DNA of 64,000 nt from Semisulcospira habei (Eukaryota > Mollusca > Gastropoda > Semisulcospiridae): the NCBI GenBank assembly GCA_036245525.1, contig BTPG01000005.1, positions 128,368,785-128,432,784 on the forward strand, in the 5' to 3' direction. The notes beneath the pieces are model-generated. The model ran no database searches and was not told the DNA's origin. It worked only from the letters and a program-made list of their open reading frames with translations. The position numbers and the translations under genes are program-made. Each line of letters begins with the position of its first letter. The first letter of the stretch is position 1. Below are positions 1 through 9,633 of this stretch, in pieces.

Positions 1-450
1 TTGTCTAGGGCAAAACTTGGAACAAGGCTTACAATAAGCGGCCCAGAATTAACAACCTTCCTAAACACTAAGGCGCCTTCATCATCAGTGTATACATAAG
101 GACTAATAAATTCAATCTTTATGTCCCAGTCAATTGTGGGTGGTGGTGCCGGTACAGGTGAAACAACCCATTTAGTACCCACATGTATTAAGTTGTAAGG
201 CGCATTATTTACAGGTGGAGTAGGTACAGTAACATCACGAAGCTGACCAAGTTTAGGAATCTGTTTTTCACCGTCTTTTATGTCAACAATTACTTTTCTC
301 TTGTACATGCCATAGGAATCAAGTTCAAAACCATATATTTCTCCAATTTCCCCTTCCTTCTCAAAATCCTGTACGTCTGCCAAATCTTTCAACTCTGTTA
401 CTGGACATGCAACTGGTATGATTCTAGGCTTTGGACCAAGACCACTCATT
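1..450 (-). CDS. Partial Maverick ORF, function unknown, truncated by window edge
   Basis: On the minus strand an ATG at 450 opens a frame that stays open for all 150 codons to the edge, so the C-terminus is missing. The start follows an A-rich string (TTTATAAAAAAATG), like the other genes of the element. The visible part begins MSGLGPKPR, has an acidic and charged middle, a Pro-rich stretch near residues 103-108 (PVPAPPP), and a beta-rich tail. No catalytic motif or membrane segment is visible. It lies head-to-tail with the penton-like gene (21 bp apart), which fits a virion or morphogenesis protein, but that is inference. I do not recognise the family. Confidence 0.6.
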
Positions 451-471
451 TTTTTATAAACAAAAATAAAA

Positions 472-1212
472 TTATTTAATTTCTAACACAACACTAAAAT
501 CATGCATCACAACTGGTTTACCATTCTGATTAGTTACAGATATACTCAGTGACTCAAAGAAACTAGAACCTAATTTCTTAAACTGTAAATTAGGAAATCT
601 AACAACCACAATTTCACAATAGGGTGCAGTTCCAGTTGGTAAGCATCTCAACAAAGTTGATGGTTTTCCATTGTGTACATTTTCAGTCGTGTTTAGTTCT
701 TTCAAATGAACATTTAGAAATGTGTGTACTGACAAATGAACAGGATATGTTCCAGTTATTTTAGTTACATCTGGTGTATAATACCATCCACTAGTACCAT
801 TATCTGTAAAACCCATTACCCAATTTACAGGCATTGTATTTCTGTCTATTAAACCAAGTAAATATGCAAGTTCAGTTGAAAATAAAGGTATAGTGCCTGT
901 AGGAATTTCTAATTCAACAAACAAGTTAGCCTGATTTAAAGTTGCTTTAATTTTTAAATTATTTTGAAACCATGTAGCTAAAGTACAAAAGTCATAATAC
1001 CCAGATGGTATAAAGTGTGTATTAGTGTCCAAGCCACTATTACCAGCATTAAGATAACTTATATAAAAACTTGTATTATCCGTTACATTAAACCATTTTA
1101 CTGTGTAGAACATTTCATGGATAGCTACAGCCTTGCTACCATCACGATTATCAATCCCATTAGTTAGCCACATTGGTTTGCTTGTGTCAATATTTGTTAA
1201 GGTTATAAACAT
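472..1212 (-). CDS. Penton-like minor capsid protein (candidate)
   Basis: The protein has 246 residues. I chose the ATG at 1,212; a GTG at 1,224 is also in frame but lies inside the A-rich promoter-like string. It has no membrane segment and is rich in predicted beta strands. A LAYLLGL-type motif sits near the middle, an LLRCLPTG motif follows, and the C-terminus alternates as SLSISVTNQNGKPVV...FSVVLEI. This order (LLG motif, then LLR motif, then a C-terminal strand) matches Maverick single-jelly-roll pentons as I know them. Its start faces that of the next gene with only 27 bp between the two ATGs, so they share a promoter region. The family assignment rests on pattern, not on a search. Confidence 0.55.
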   Translation of the reverse strand: MFITLTNIDTSKPMWLTNGIDNRDGSKAVAIHEMFYTVKWFNVTDNTSFYISYLNAGNSGLDTNTHFIPSGYYDFCTLATWFQNNLKIKATLNQANLFVELEIPTGTIPLFSTELAYLLGLIDRNTMPVNWVMGFTDNGTSGWYYTPDVTKITGTYPVHLSVHTFLNVHLKELNTTENVHNGKPSTLLRCLPTGTAPYCEIVVVRFPNLQFKKLGSSFFESLSISVTNQNGKPVVMHDFSVVLEIK

Positions 1213-1239
1213 TTTTATTATCACATAAAAAAAAAAAGG
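1213..1239. promoter_or_regulatory. Bidirectional A/T-rich intergenic region between divergent Maverick genes
   Basis: Only 27 bp separate the divergent start codons at 1,212 (minus) and 1,240 (plus). The spacer is a TTTTTATTATCACAT stretch followed by an A run. Read on each strand it places an A-run or ATAAAAA string directly against the ATG, as elsewhere in the element. Any promoter for both genes must lie here or inside the coding regions. Confidence 0.45.
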
Positions 1240-2541
1240 ATGGAATTTAAATCACCAACCATTACCACTACAAACGCATTTCAATTCAATGTGAATGCCA
1301 AATATAATGTTGCACCTACTTATGAACAGAAAATAATTCAGTTAAATCAACTCGACATAGCTGTGTCTGACGCAAGCGTACAAGATTTATTTCAAGTCAA
1401 AGTACCCAACCCTTTTGATCATTACCTAAACCCTCCAATAACAGATGACTCAACTGCAAGAAAGTGGTCTTCAAGCCCACTACAGATGTTTCAAAACCAA
1501 CTTAACTTTGCCATACTGTGTTCTACTACAGGCTGTGGTGTTTCATTTACAGACCATTTGAATCACTCAAACAAACTGATTAAGTCTGTGTATCATTTCC
1601 ATGTTTATTACCAGCTTAGAAGAATACTGTCAGAACTGCATACACCATTACCAACTGAATCCAGTTTTAATCAGTTTAACAATCCCATGGATTTGAAAGC
1701 ATTTGAACGGATCTGTAATGAATTTAACATCAGTACAAAGTATGACTTTACACAAAAACTTGATGATCACAATGGTATGGGAACATTGTATTATGCTATG
1801 AGTCACAGACAATACCCGCAAGATTACTACCCTGGTTACACTTCATTCTCATCAAAATCACAAGTCTGGTTAGGATCAATAGAGCAGAAGCAGACTAATG
1901 CGTGGACCACATTTATTTTAGATAAATCTGACGGGTTTACTCAAGCAGGAGTCGAGCGCGTCAATGAGTCTATCAGAACATATGTCTGGTGTTTACTAGG
2001 AGCACAATCACTAACAAAATCAAACATTTTGAATGGAAGTGGTAAATTTGAAGCACAAAAACAGTTTTTAGCAAATTTAGAAGATTCTATTAACTCAGTT
2101 GTTGATCTTCCATCTAGCATACAACGTTACCAAAACGTTCTCAGATATGCCAGATCAAAAGTTGACTTTGTAGTAGGCATTGGGTTATACATGTTGCCTT
2201 CTGATCTTCAACTACAAATTGGAGTAATAACAAATTATAATAATGAAATAGTTGTTGCAGGGAGTAATCAGAAATTAGGACTTAATCAATCTGTAAACTT
2301 GAGTCCAACAACCTCTCACATACAACCAGTAACACCACCAGTAACACAAATATCAACACCACCACCTGAACAGATAGTAAAACCAGTAATGTCAATAACA
2401 GCCCAAGCATCGGCACAGACACCTAAACCAGCACCAGTACAGTCAGTAACAGGCCAAGAAAACACACATGAGTCAGAGAGAACTGCATTGGTAATAGGCC
2501 TTACTGGATTAGGAATATTACTTCTTTACCTGTTTCATTAA
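1240..2541 (+). CDS. Maverick tail-anchored structural protein, function unknown
   Basis: The protein has 433 residues starting at an ATG right after an A11 run. There is a soluble region of about 340 residues, then a Pro/Thr/Gln-rich stalk (roughly 345-410, repeated TPP and VTP motifs), then one hydrophobic C-terminal segment (about 415-431) ending LLLYLFH. That plan, a globular head, stalk and C-terminal anchor, fits a tail-anchored membrane or virion surface protein. No signal peptide is visible. The gene converges on the next one and the two coding ends overlap by 24 bp. I do not recognise the family. Confidence 0.75.
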   Translation: MEFKSPTITTTNAFQFNVNAKYNVAPTYEQKIIQLNQLDIAVSDASVQDLFQVKVPNPFDHYLNPPITDDSTARKWSSSPLQMFQNQLNFAILCSTTGCGVSFTDHLNHSNKLIKSVYHFHVYYQLRRILSELHTPLPTESSFNQFNNPMDLKAFERICNEFNISTKYDFTQKLDDHNGMGTLYYAMSHRQYPQDYYPGYTSFSSKSQVWLGSIEQKQTNAWTTFILDKSDGFTQAGVERVNESIRTYVWCLLGAQSLTKSNILNGSGKFEAQKQFLANLEDSINSVVDLPSSIQRYQNVLRYARSKVDFVVGIGLYMLPSDLQLQIGVITNYNNEIVVAGSNQKLGLNQSVNLSPTTSHIQPVTPPVTQISTPPPEQIVKPVMSITAQASAQTPKPAPVQSVTGQENTHESERTALVIGLTGLGILLLYLFH

Positions 2542-3726
2542 GTATCCTATAATTAACCCTCCTACTGTTACCAAAAATATCCATACATGCTCTGCCATAA
2601 ACCCTACTACCTTTGCTGTAGTACTAATAAGCCAACTGACAACACTACCTATAATACCTGGTAAAGCATCTGCTGCTTTTACAGCTAATTTTTTAAGCAA
2701 GTCTGATATGTGAGACAACTGTTTTTTTACCCACGTCTGTAAATCTTTTGGGTCTGATGGAGTTGGAGGAGCTGGAGGTGCTGGACTACTACCACCACCT
2801 GTTACAGCTAACACTACAGTACTAATAATAAATCCAAGAGCAGTAATTAAACTTGCAATAGTGATACCCTGCTCTCTGAAAAGTGTTTTTAATCTCTCAG
2901 TCAAAGTTGTATCCTCATTAAGTATTTTCTGAATAGTTTCTCTAATTCTGTTGACCTGTGTTTTCAGTTTTTCTTTTCCATTTTCAATCACTTCTAGTCG
3001 CGCTGATCTTTCTGTATACAAATCTTTTAATCTGTGTTGTATTCTTTCTTTTATTTCAATGTCATAATTCCCATTGTCTGCAGTAGCCAGTTTCTCTTTT
3101 TCTTTTTCAATATGATTATCAAGTTCACCCAGTTTAGCTACATTATTCAAAAGCTCACCTCTTATTGTCTGCAGTGTTTTATCCAACGCAGCTAACTCCC
3201 TCTTTGTCAAAGGAGAGTCACCAATTGTTTTTAATTCCTCATTTATTTGTCCTTCTGTAAATGATGTTTCTTGTATTACTGTGTTTGCTATTTCTGGTAG
3301 GCTTGTTACTGGTGCCACATCAATTTCTTGTCCTGTTGGCAACCTTGTTTGCGCATCATGAAGAGCACTAACAACTCGAGGTGGCAACCTTTTATCACCA
3401 ACACCAAGTTGACGCAAGGCACCAACACCACCTTCTTTTTTGATTGTACCTAAAGCTCTAAACTTAGTAGGGTCTTTTTTGTTAGTCAATTGTATTTTTC
3501 CTTTGTCAATAGTTTTTAAATATAAATGTCCTTTTTCATATTCAAACTGATTAGGATCTATTTGATATGGACGCTCATTAACACTATCATAAAACGAGTT
3601 AACTTTACTTTGTAAAAGTTCTTGTTGTAAAAAAGAAGTATTACTCGACATATCTGTTACACTATTATCAGAGACATTTATGTCATCCATTTTAAAATCT
3701 TCATGATTAAATCCTCCCGCTGCCAT
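2518..3726 (-). CDS. Maverick coiled-coil multi-pass membrane protein, function unknown
   Basis: The protein has 402 residues from the ATG at 3,726. Residues 1-160 are polar with no recognised domain. Residues about 175-280 are Glu/Lys/Leu-rich and likely coiled coil. A hydrophobic segment lies at about 288-309, followed by a Pro-rich linker (SPAPPAPPTPSDP, 314-326), another hydrophobic region at about 353-375, and a strong C-terminal segment at about 380-397 before a basic end (KQVKK). It could be a virion membrane or penetration-type protein; that is a guess from architecture and position between penton-like and capsid genes. It converges on the tail-anchored gene (24-bp overlap) and diverges from the capsid gene with 40 bp between starts. 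Confidence 0.75.
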   Translation of the reverse strand: MAAGGFNHEDFKMDDINVSDNSVTDMSSNTSFLQQELLQSKVNSFYDSVNERPYQIDPNQFEYEKGHLYLKTIDKGKIQLTNKKDPTKFRALGTIKKEGGVGALRQLGVGDKRLPPRVVSALHDAQTRLPTGQEIDVAPVTSLPEIANTVIQETSFTEGQINEELKTIGDSPLTKRELAALDKTLQTIRGELLNNVAKLGELDNHIEKEKEKLATADNGNYDIEIKERIQHRLKDLYTERSARLEVIENGKEKLKTQVNRIRETIQKILNEDTTLTERLKTLFREQGITIASLITALGFIISTVVLAVTGGGSSPAPPAPPTPSDPKDLQTWVKKQLSHISDLLKKLAVKAADALPGIIGSVVSWLISTTAKVVGFMAEHVWIFLVTVGGLIIGYLMKQVKK

Positions 3727-3766
3727 TGTTTTATTAATTTATTATTTTTTATTGTGCATAATAAAA

Positions 3767-5053
3767 ATGACACAGTCTTACGGATCAAAGTTAGACCCAT
3801 ACAGAAAACTACGTGAGCCCCTGGGTGTTAAGGGCATTCGACAAACAATAGTCATCACAAACAATCCTAGTACCATAGACCAGAATCAAACACTTACAGT
3901 CAAGTTTCCAAACCTAGGTCCCAGTGACGTTATTGTTCCTGGCACTGCACGCCTTGCATTTAATATTGAACTATCATCAGAGGCAGATGTAAACAGAACA
4001 CTAGTTGACAATCTTGGCAGAGCAATTGTTAGAACTATTAAAGTAAAACTTGAAGGACAGGAAGTGTTTAGTCTTGATGACTCAGATGTATTCTACTGTT
4101 ACAAAGACCTTTGGCTCACAAGAGAAGAACGAGAGGATCGTATTTATCAAGGCATACAGCCAGATAATGTTGGTAAACTTCGAATCAATGCAGCAGATAA
4201 GGTAACTACTGGGGTACCAAAGGAAGTTATAATGGCTGAAACATATGGATCCAGATTCTACATTCCACTTGAGTTTGAAATCCTAACAGCTCATCTGCCT
4301 TATTATCAAGGAGCACTGAATGACCGTCTGAGTTTTGAACTAACCTTCAATGACTACTCCAAAGTAATTAAATCATCTGCCACAGATGCAACATACAAGA
4401 TCTCTAACATTTCCTTGGAATATGAAATTGTCACACACACTGAACTAGCCAGACTCATTCAAAATCAGTATCAGTCAAGACTACCAATTTATTATGACAG
4501 GGTGATTAGACATAGTTTAATACCCAAAGACAAGAGTGACCCGATGTGGAACATAAACTTAAACACACCTGCTAGGTCACTGAAAGGTATTCTTATGTTG
4601 TTTGTTGAACCAGCGGCTCCATACAAACGGGATTCAGAAAAATTCTACAATCCTAAGATTACACATTTGTCTTGTACAATTGAAGGCCGCCCTAATCAAG
4701 TGTACGCTTCAGGAATGTTACCTTATCAACACTACGATGAGATCACAAAGTATTTTGCGGGTGGAAGGATTAGAGATAAACCTGCAAACATTGCGTGCAA
4801 AGATCTACATCTGTATGATGTTAGGATTGGTCAATACCTGACAAACAAGTATGCACTGTGGTTAGACCTTCGTAGTACAGATGATGACTATCTTCATGGG
4901 TCAGGACGAACTGTCGAGAACGGTAGTGATGGAATAACAATTCAGATACAAAAGAAGGTTGAAACTGCTGCAGCCATAAACATATATTTGTATCTAATTT
5001 ATGACGCACAACTCAATATTGCAGAAAGCAGACTGAGTGGGCACATATATTAA
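3767..5053 (+). CDS. Major capsid protein, candidate double jelly roll
   Basis: The ATG at 3,767 gives 428 residues; an upstream in-frame TTG at 3,752 lies in the promoter-like string and is unlikely. The sequence is beta-rich with no membrane segment. An early strand pair (QTLTVKFPNL, then VIVPGTARLAFNI) is followed by a NLGRAIVRTIKVKLEGQEV block. A second beta block (FYIPLEFEI...LPYYQGALNDRLSFELTF) follows near residues 160-195. These resemble the N-terminal and central strands of Maverick capsid proteins, and the gene directly precedes the packaging ATPase, the usual capsid-ATPase neighbourhood. It is shorter than the adintovirus hexons I know of. A structure prediction would settle the fold. 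Confidence 0.65.
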   Translation: MTQSYGSKLDPYRKLREPLGVKGIRQTIVITNNPSTIDQNQTLTVKFPNLGPSDVIVPGTARLAFNIELSSEADVNRTLVDNLGRAIVRTIKVKLEGQEVFSLDDSDVFYCYKDLWLTREEREDRIYQGIQPDNVGKLRINAADKVTTGVPKEVIMAETYGSRFYIPLEFEILTAHLPYYQGALNDRLSFELTFNDYSKVIKSSATDATYKISNISLEYEIVTHTELARLIQNQYQSRLPIYYDRVIRHSLIPKDKSDPMWNINLNTPARSLKGILMLFVEPAAPYKRDSEKFYNPKITHLSCTIEGRPNQVYASGMLPYQHYDEITKYFAGGRIRDKPANIACKDLHLYDVRIGQYLTNKYALWLDLRSTDDDYLHGSGRTVENGSDGITIQIQKKVETAAAINIYLYLIYDAQLNIAESRLSGHIY

Positions 5054-5072
5054 AATTATATTGTGTATTAAA

Positions 5073-5678
5073 ATGAACTTAATGACACTCGATCCACACT
5101 GTGGATTGTTTTGTGGTGCCACAGGGTGTGGTAAAACTGAATTTGTACTTAACCTCTTACAAACAAGATACATACACCACTTTGAAAACATTGTAATATT
5201 TTGTCCAACAATAAAACACAACAAAGCTTATCACAACCGTTTATTCATTTGGACTGACAGTAATATCTATTTAGTCGACCCTGAGAAAAAACTGAATGAC
5301 TACCTGCTGTATTTTTTCAAACAATTTGAAGGACAGTCAACTTTATTTATTGTCGATGATTGCTCTGCAGAGAAAGACATTGTCAAAAAGAGAAATACTT
5401 TAGCAGAACTTGCCTTCAGTGGTAGACATGCAAACATCAGTGTTTGGATTCTCACTCAGAAATATAATGCTGTACTAAAAGATTTTCGAGAACAGTTAAA
5501 GTTTATCTGTTTGTTTTACTGTAAGGACCGTGACAGCTTTGAAGACTGTCTCAGAGAGAACGATGTCATTCCAAATAAGCAAGAACGGGATGATGTAAAA
5601 AATAAACTGAAATCAACTAAGCATCTAAAGCTCATTTTAAAGACAGATCAGCCCACAGGGTATGGGTTAGTAAATTAA
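5073..5678 (+). CDS. FtsK/HerA-type (A32-like) DNA packaging ATPase
   Basis: The protein has 201 residues from the ATG at 5,073. The in-frame GTG at 5,037 would overlap the capsid gene and adds nothing conserved. The Walker A loop is GATGCGKT (residues 15-22) right at the N-terminus, as in the compact A32/Maverick packaging ATPases. Walker B is LFIVDD (residues 91-96). A following SGRHANISVWILTQK segment fits the sensor region of the family. It would power genome entry into the procapsid. It follows the capsid gene by 19 bp, so the two may be expressed together. Confidence 0.85.
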   Translation: MNLMTLDPHCGLFCGATGCGKTEFVLNLLQTRYIHHFENIVIFCPTIKHNKAYHNRLFIWTDSNIYLVDPEKKLNDYLLYFFKQFEGQSTLFIVDDCSAEKDIVKKRNTLAELAFSGRHANISVWILTQKYNAVLKDFREQLKFICLFYCKDRDSFEDCLRENDVIPNKQERDDVKNKLKSTKHLKLILKTDQPTGYGLVN

Positions 5679-5704
5679 TTTATCTTTTTGGTTTGTCTAT
5701 AAAA

Positions 5705-6100
5705 ATGACGGACGGACAAGAGGATCAAAATTGGCCTATTGGTAAATTCATGAATATTACATCGAGTTTCAGGGATTTTATGCTTATTAGTGACTTAAAA
5801 ACACAAGTTAGACGCCCTTTTTCAGAACTCCCATCACCGATGAAGATGTACATGACATATAGTTTTTATCTTGGATATTCTAATACTTTTCCACTTTATA
5901 ATAATAGGACAGCAAATTTTTTAGTTTATGATGCTAAATCTGACTGGTTTAAGAATATGTGTTTAAACATATACTATCAAATAAAAAAAAAAAATAAAAA
6001 TGTTAAATTTATTACTGTCAGTAAAACGATATTACACATGCAAAAGCTTGAACATGATACAACAGAAGACATATCAATGAAGTGGCTTATTAGTTGGTGA
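5705..6100 (+). CDS. Small Maverick ORF, function unknown
   Basis: The ATG at 5,705 sits in TATAAAAATG and gives 131 residues. An in-frame TTG at 5,693 is less likely. The protein is aromatic-rich (many Tyr, Phe, Met) with a Lys/Asn-rich run near residues 93-101 encoded by an A-rich tract. No motif, signal peptide or clear membrane segment is seen. It lies between the ATPase and polymerase genes on the same strand, 26 bp after the ATPase. I do not recognise it. Confidence 0.6.
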   Translation: MTDGQEDQNWPIGKFMNITSSFRDFMLISDLKTQVRRPFSELPSPMKMYMTYSFYLGYSNTFPLYNNRTANFLVYDAKSDWFKNMCLNIYYQIKKKNKNVKFITVSKTILHMQKLEHDTTEDISMKWLISW

Positions 6101-6192
6101 TTAATTTTGTCTATTATATAGATTTTAGTCAATAAAGTGCCATTTTCATTATATAATTTTCTATTTATTTTTTTGTCGGACAAATAAAAAAG
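6101..6192 (+). promoter_or_regulatory. A/T-rich upstream region of the polymerase gene
   Basis: This 92-bp gap is the widest one on the plus strand of the element. It contains TATATAG and TTATATAA strings and an AATAAAG near 6,131 that could act as a polyadenylation signal for the upstream genes. It ends in an A-rich ACAAATAAAAAAG just before the polymerase ATG. Confidence 0.4.
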
Positions 6193-9100
6193 ATGGACAA
6201 CCATCAAAGATTAAGAAACGTGTTTCACACAATTGACTTACCTATATCTAATTATTTTAATGTATATGAATCGATACAAAGATCTTTTGCCGTAATACAA
6301 GAAAATCTTCTTTCTGGTAGTATAAAGATTCAGATTGTTGCGAAAATAGAATTTAGAAGGGAATCTGGACAAGTTATTATTTCATATATTTCAACGAGAC
6401 AACACACAGTTAATTCGAGAAGAGAATTAGAAAGAGTGTTTAGAGAAAGATTGTTGCCTGACTTCCTTGAAGCAATTGATAGGGCAAAAATAAGTGGATC
6501 TGGTTGGCATGAAGGTTATGTACTTGAACTTCAACTAAAGCAGTCAAGATATCATCCTATTTTAGGCAAATCATGGATACCACTACCAACAGAGGTTGCA
6601 AACAAAAAGGCTGTCGTCAATATTCAAAACAATGATAATTTATGTTTCATGTGGTGTGTGCTTGCTAAACTTCATTTTGTAAAAGCAAAACCTGATCGTG
6701 TATCTAACTATATCAAATTTGTAAATGAACTCAACTTCAGTGGCATTGAGTTCCCTGTTAAAATAGAGGACATAGACTTGTTTGAAAAACTAAATCCTGG
6801 TATATCTGTAAATGTGTATGTGTGGGATAATGAGTCTGAAAATAAGTTACAGCCAATTAGAGTGTCCCCAATTGCCCCAACCTATGGTCAGTCAGAAGAT
6901 AAGCATGTTGACATGTTACTAATAAGCTCTGGTGATAACTTTCACTACACAATTATCAGAAGTATGTCAAGACTAATTCATCATACAACAAAACATGATG
7001 GTAAACAGGAATTTTGTAAAAAATGTTTACAAAGGTTTTCTTCTATTGCAGTAGCAAATAAACATGTTTTAAATTGTAGGTCTGTTGATGACGTACAAAC
7101 AGTACTTAAGTATCCAGAGCCTGGTACTAAAGTACATTTTTGTAACTATAAAAATCAGCAAAAGCTACCGTTTGTAGTGTATGCTGATTTTGAATCACTG
7201 GTTGTTCCGTATGATGGCCCTGTTCCAGATTCATTACCAAAGACAATAAAGTTGAGTGATCAAGTAGTGTGTTCTTTCGGGTATATTTTTGTTATGTCAG
7301 ACGGTCAGCATTCAGAACCTGTTATTTACAGGGGAAAAAATGCATCAGCTATGTTTTTGTCAGAAATGAGACAACTGTATAACAAGGTATTTGATTATTT
7401 GAAAAATTGTCAAAAGACTTTGGTTATGACAGAAGAAGACAAACATAATTTTGATACAGCTGAGATGTGTTGGATTTGTGAACAACCTTTAGGGGGTGAT
7501 AAAGTTCGTGACCATGATCACATAACTGGGCGTTACAGAGGAGCTGCACATAACAATTGTAACTTGTTATTAAAAATAGATCCTAAGACATACAAGTTAC
7601 CAATCTTTTTTCACAATCTGAAGGGATATGATTCACACATTATCATGCAGGCTGTAGACGAGTCGTACAAAAAAATTAGTTGTATTGCCCAGACAACTGA
7701 AAAATACTTGACTTTTAGGTTAGACAAATTAGCATTTTATGACTCCATGCAACATCTGTCTTTAGGGTTGGCTAGTCTGGCAGAAGGACTGAGTGAGTAT
7801 CCAATAACAAGTAAATATTTTGAGCCGGACTTGATTAAAAAAGGTGTTTATCCATATGAGTACATCAGTGACTGGGTAGTTTTTGAAGAAACAAGACTGC
7901 CTCCAAAAGAGAAATTTTATTCTACACTAATTGGTAAAGGTATTTCTGACTCTGAATACCAACACGCACTTAATGCATGGGAAAAACTAGGGTGTAAAAC
8001 TATTGGTGACTATCATGACCAATACTTAAAGGCTGATGTCTGTTTGCTAGCAGACGTATTTGAAAGTTACCGTGAAAAGGGTTTGTTACACTACAAGCTT
8101 GACCCTGCTTGTTACATAACTAGTCCTGGCATGACATGGGATGCATTTTTGAAATCCAGTAAGATATTTATAGACCTGTTGTCTGATCGTACGATGGGTG
8201 AAATGGTGGAACGTGGATTGAGGGGAGGTATTAGTCTAGCAGCAAACAATTATGGCAAGGCCAACAACAAATATCTTGACGACTTTGACCCGTCAAAGCC
8301 AATGTCATTTATTACATACTTGGATGCTAATAATGTGTATGGATTTGCAATGTGTGAATTGTTGCCATTAAAAAACTTTTGTTTGTATAATTTGTCACAG
8401 TTTGGCATAAAAAAATTAACAAAATATATTATGGATCGAGGTCAAAATGATGAAAAGGGTTGGATCTTTGAAGTAGACCTGGAGTACCCACACCGCCTAC
8501 ATGATTACCATAATGATTATCCATTAGCAGTTGAGAAACTGAGTTTAACGGGGAAAAAAGAAGACACCAAACTTGTACCCAATCTGAATGACAAATTCAA
8601 TTACGTTTGCCACTATCGTTTGTTACAGTTTTACATCAGACATGGTTTAGTACTAAAGAAAGTTCATAGAGGAATTCAATTTGATCAAAGTGCTTTTATG
8701 AAAGATTACATAATGAAAAACACAACATTGCGTGCAAGAGAAGGTAACACTGCATTTGACAAAGACTTCTTTAAGCTTATGAACAATGCCTGTTTTGGTA
8801 AGACAATGGAAAATCCTCATCACAGAAAAGATGTGAGACTAGTCACAACTGAATCAGGTGCAATTAAACTTACAGGTAAGCCTCAGTACACAGGGTATAA
8901 AGAATTTCATTCATCATTGTATGCTGTGTCACTCAAAAAAAAGATTGTTAAACTGGATAAGCCAGTATTTATAGGTATGGCTATTCTGGAGTTGTCAAAA
9001 TTATTAATGCTTGAATTTTATTATGATTACTTCAAACCAAAGTATCCTGAGTGTCGATTGTTATACACTGACACTGACTCTATGATCATTGATGTGCCTA

Positions 9101-9633
9101 CTGAAGACTTTTATGAAGACATGAAAACAGAGTTACACATGTATGACACGTCTGATTATCCTAAAGATCACCCGCTGTTTAGCACACAAAACAAAAAAGT
9201 GCCTGGTAAGTTTAAAGATGAACTGAATGGTGTGCCTATAGTTGAGTATGTTGGACTGAGATCAAAAATGTATTCTATACTGCACCAGAAGGGAAGTCAG
9301 TCAAAAGCCAAAGGAATAAAAAAAACAGCAATAAAAAATAAAGACATACGTCATGAACATTACAAGCAAGTGTTAGATGGTGCATTAATGCCTGATTATC
9401 CGAACAAGACACTAAGATCAAACAAACATAATATTGAAATGATTCAAACATATAAAAAGTCTCTAGCAGTTGGAGACACAAAAAGAGTGTTTCACACTAA
9501 GGAAAAAGCTTATGCACCAGGTCATTACAGGCTCAAGTTATCTGAAGAAATAGCTGATAATCTGCTTGATAAACTAATTGATGAATTGAAATTGTTAAAA
9601 GTGGGTAACAGTATCTGTGGGAATAATCTGTAA
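6193..9633 (+). CDS. Protein-primed family B DNA polymerase with HNH-like insert
   Basis: The protein has 1,146 residues, a full Maverick PolB length. The N-terminal third carries a VVNIQNNDNLCFMW motif (about 139-152) common to transposon-encoded PolBs. Exo I is YADFES (D332, E334). A CxxC (C426, C429) followed by DHDHITG (440-446) and HNNCN (453-457) forms an endonuclease-VII/HNH-like treble clef between Exo I and Exo II. Exo II is FHNLKGYD (about 473-480). Palm motif A is YLDANNVYG (about 710-718), motif B is KLMNNACFGK (about 861-870), and motif C is YTDTDS (958-963). All catalytic acids are present, so replication and proofreading should be functional. The C-terminal end overlaps the convergent integrase gene by 39 bp. 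Confidence 0.93.
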   Translation: MDNHQRLRNVFHTIDLPISNYFNVYESIQRSFAVIQENLLSGSIKIQIVAKIEFRRESGQVIISYISTRQHTVNSRRELERVFRERLLPDFLEAIDRAKISGSGWHEGYVLELQLKQSRYHPILGKSWIPLPTEVANKKAVVNIQNNDNLCFMWCVLAKLHFVKAKPDRVSNYIKFVNELNFSGIEFPVKIEDIDLFEKLNPGISVNVYVWDNESENKLQPIRVSPIAPTYGQSEDKHVDMLLISSGDNFHYTIIRSMSRLIHHTTKHDGKQEFCKKCLQRFSSIAVANKHVLNCRSVDDVQTVLKYPEPGTKVHFCNYKNQQKLPFVVYADFESLVVPYDGPVPDSLPKTIKLSDQVVCSFGYIFVMSDGQHSEPVIYRGKNASAMFLSEMRQLYNKVFDYLKNCQKTLVMTEEDKHNFDTAEMCWICEQPLGGDKVRDHDHITGRYRGAAHNNCNLLLKIDPKTYKLPIFFHNLKGYDSHIIMQAVDESYKKISCIAQTTEKYLTFRLDKLAFYDSMQHLSLGLASLAEGLSEYPITSKYFEPDLIKKGVYPYEYISDWVVFEETRLPPKEKFYSTLIGKGISDSEYQHALNAWEKLGCKTIGDYHDQYLKADVCLLADVFESYREKGLLHYKLDPACYITSPGMTWDAFLKSSKIFIDLLSDRTMGEMVERGLRGGISLAANNYGKANNKYLDDFDPSKPMSFITYLDANNVYGFAMCELLPLKNFCLYNLSQFGIKKLTKYIMDRGQNDEKGWIFEVDLEYPHRLHDYHNDYPLAVEKLSLTGKKEDTKLVPNLNDKFNYVCHYRLLQFYIRHGLVLKKVHRGIQFDQSAFMKDYIMKNTTLRAREGNTAFDKDFFKLMNNACFGKTMENPHHRKDVRLVTTESGAIKLTGKPQYTGYKEFHSSLYAVSLKKKIVKLDKPVFIGMAILELSKLLMLEFYYDYFKPKYPECRLLYTDTDSMIIDVPTEDFYEDMKTELHMYDTSDYPKDHPLFSTQNKKVPGKFKDELNGVPIVEYVGLRSKMYSILHQKGSQSKAKGIKKTAIKNKDIRHEHYKQVLDGALMPDYPNKTLRSNKHNIEMIQTYKKSLAVGDTKRVFHTKEKAYAPGHYRLKLSEEIADNLLDKLIDELKLLKVGNSICGNNL

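Noticed and set aside
4602..5224. Small frames overlapping the capsid and ATPase genes
   Set aside because: Shadow frames of well-supported genes with no independent start signal or motif.
9275..9481. Antisense frame in the polymerase 3' end
   Set aside because: It lies wholly within the polymerase coding region and has no motif.
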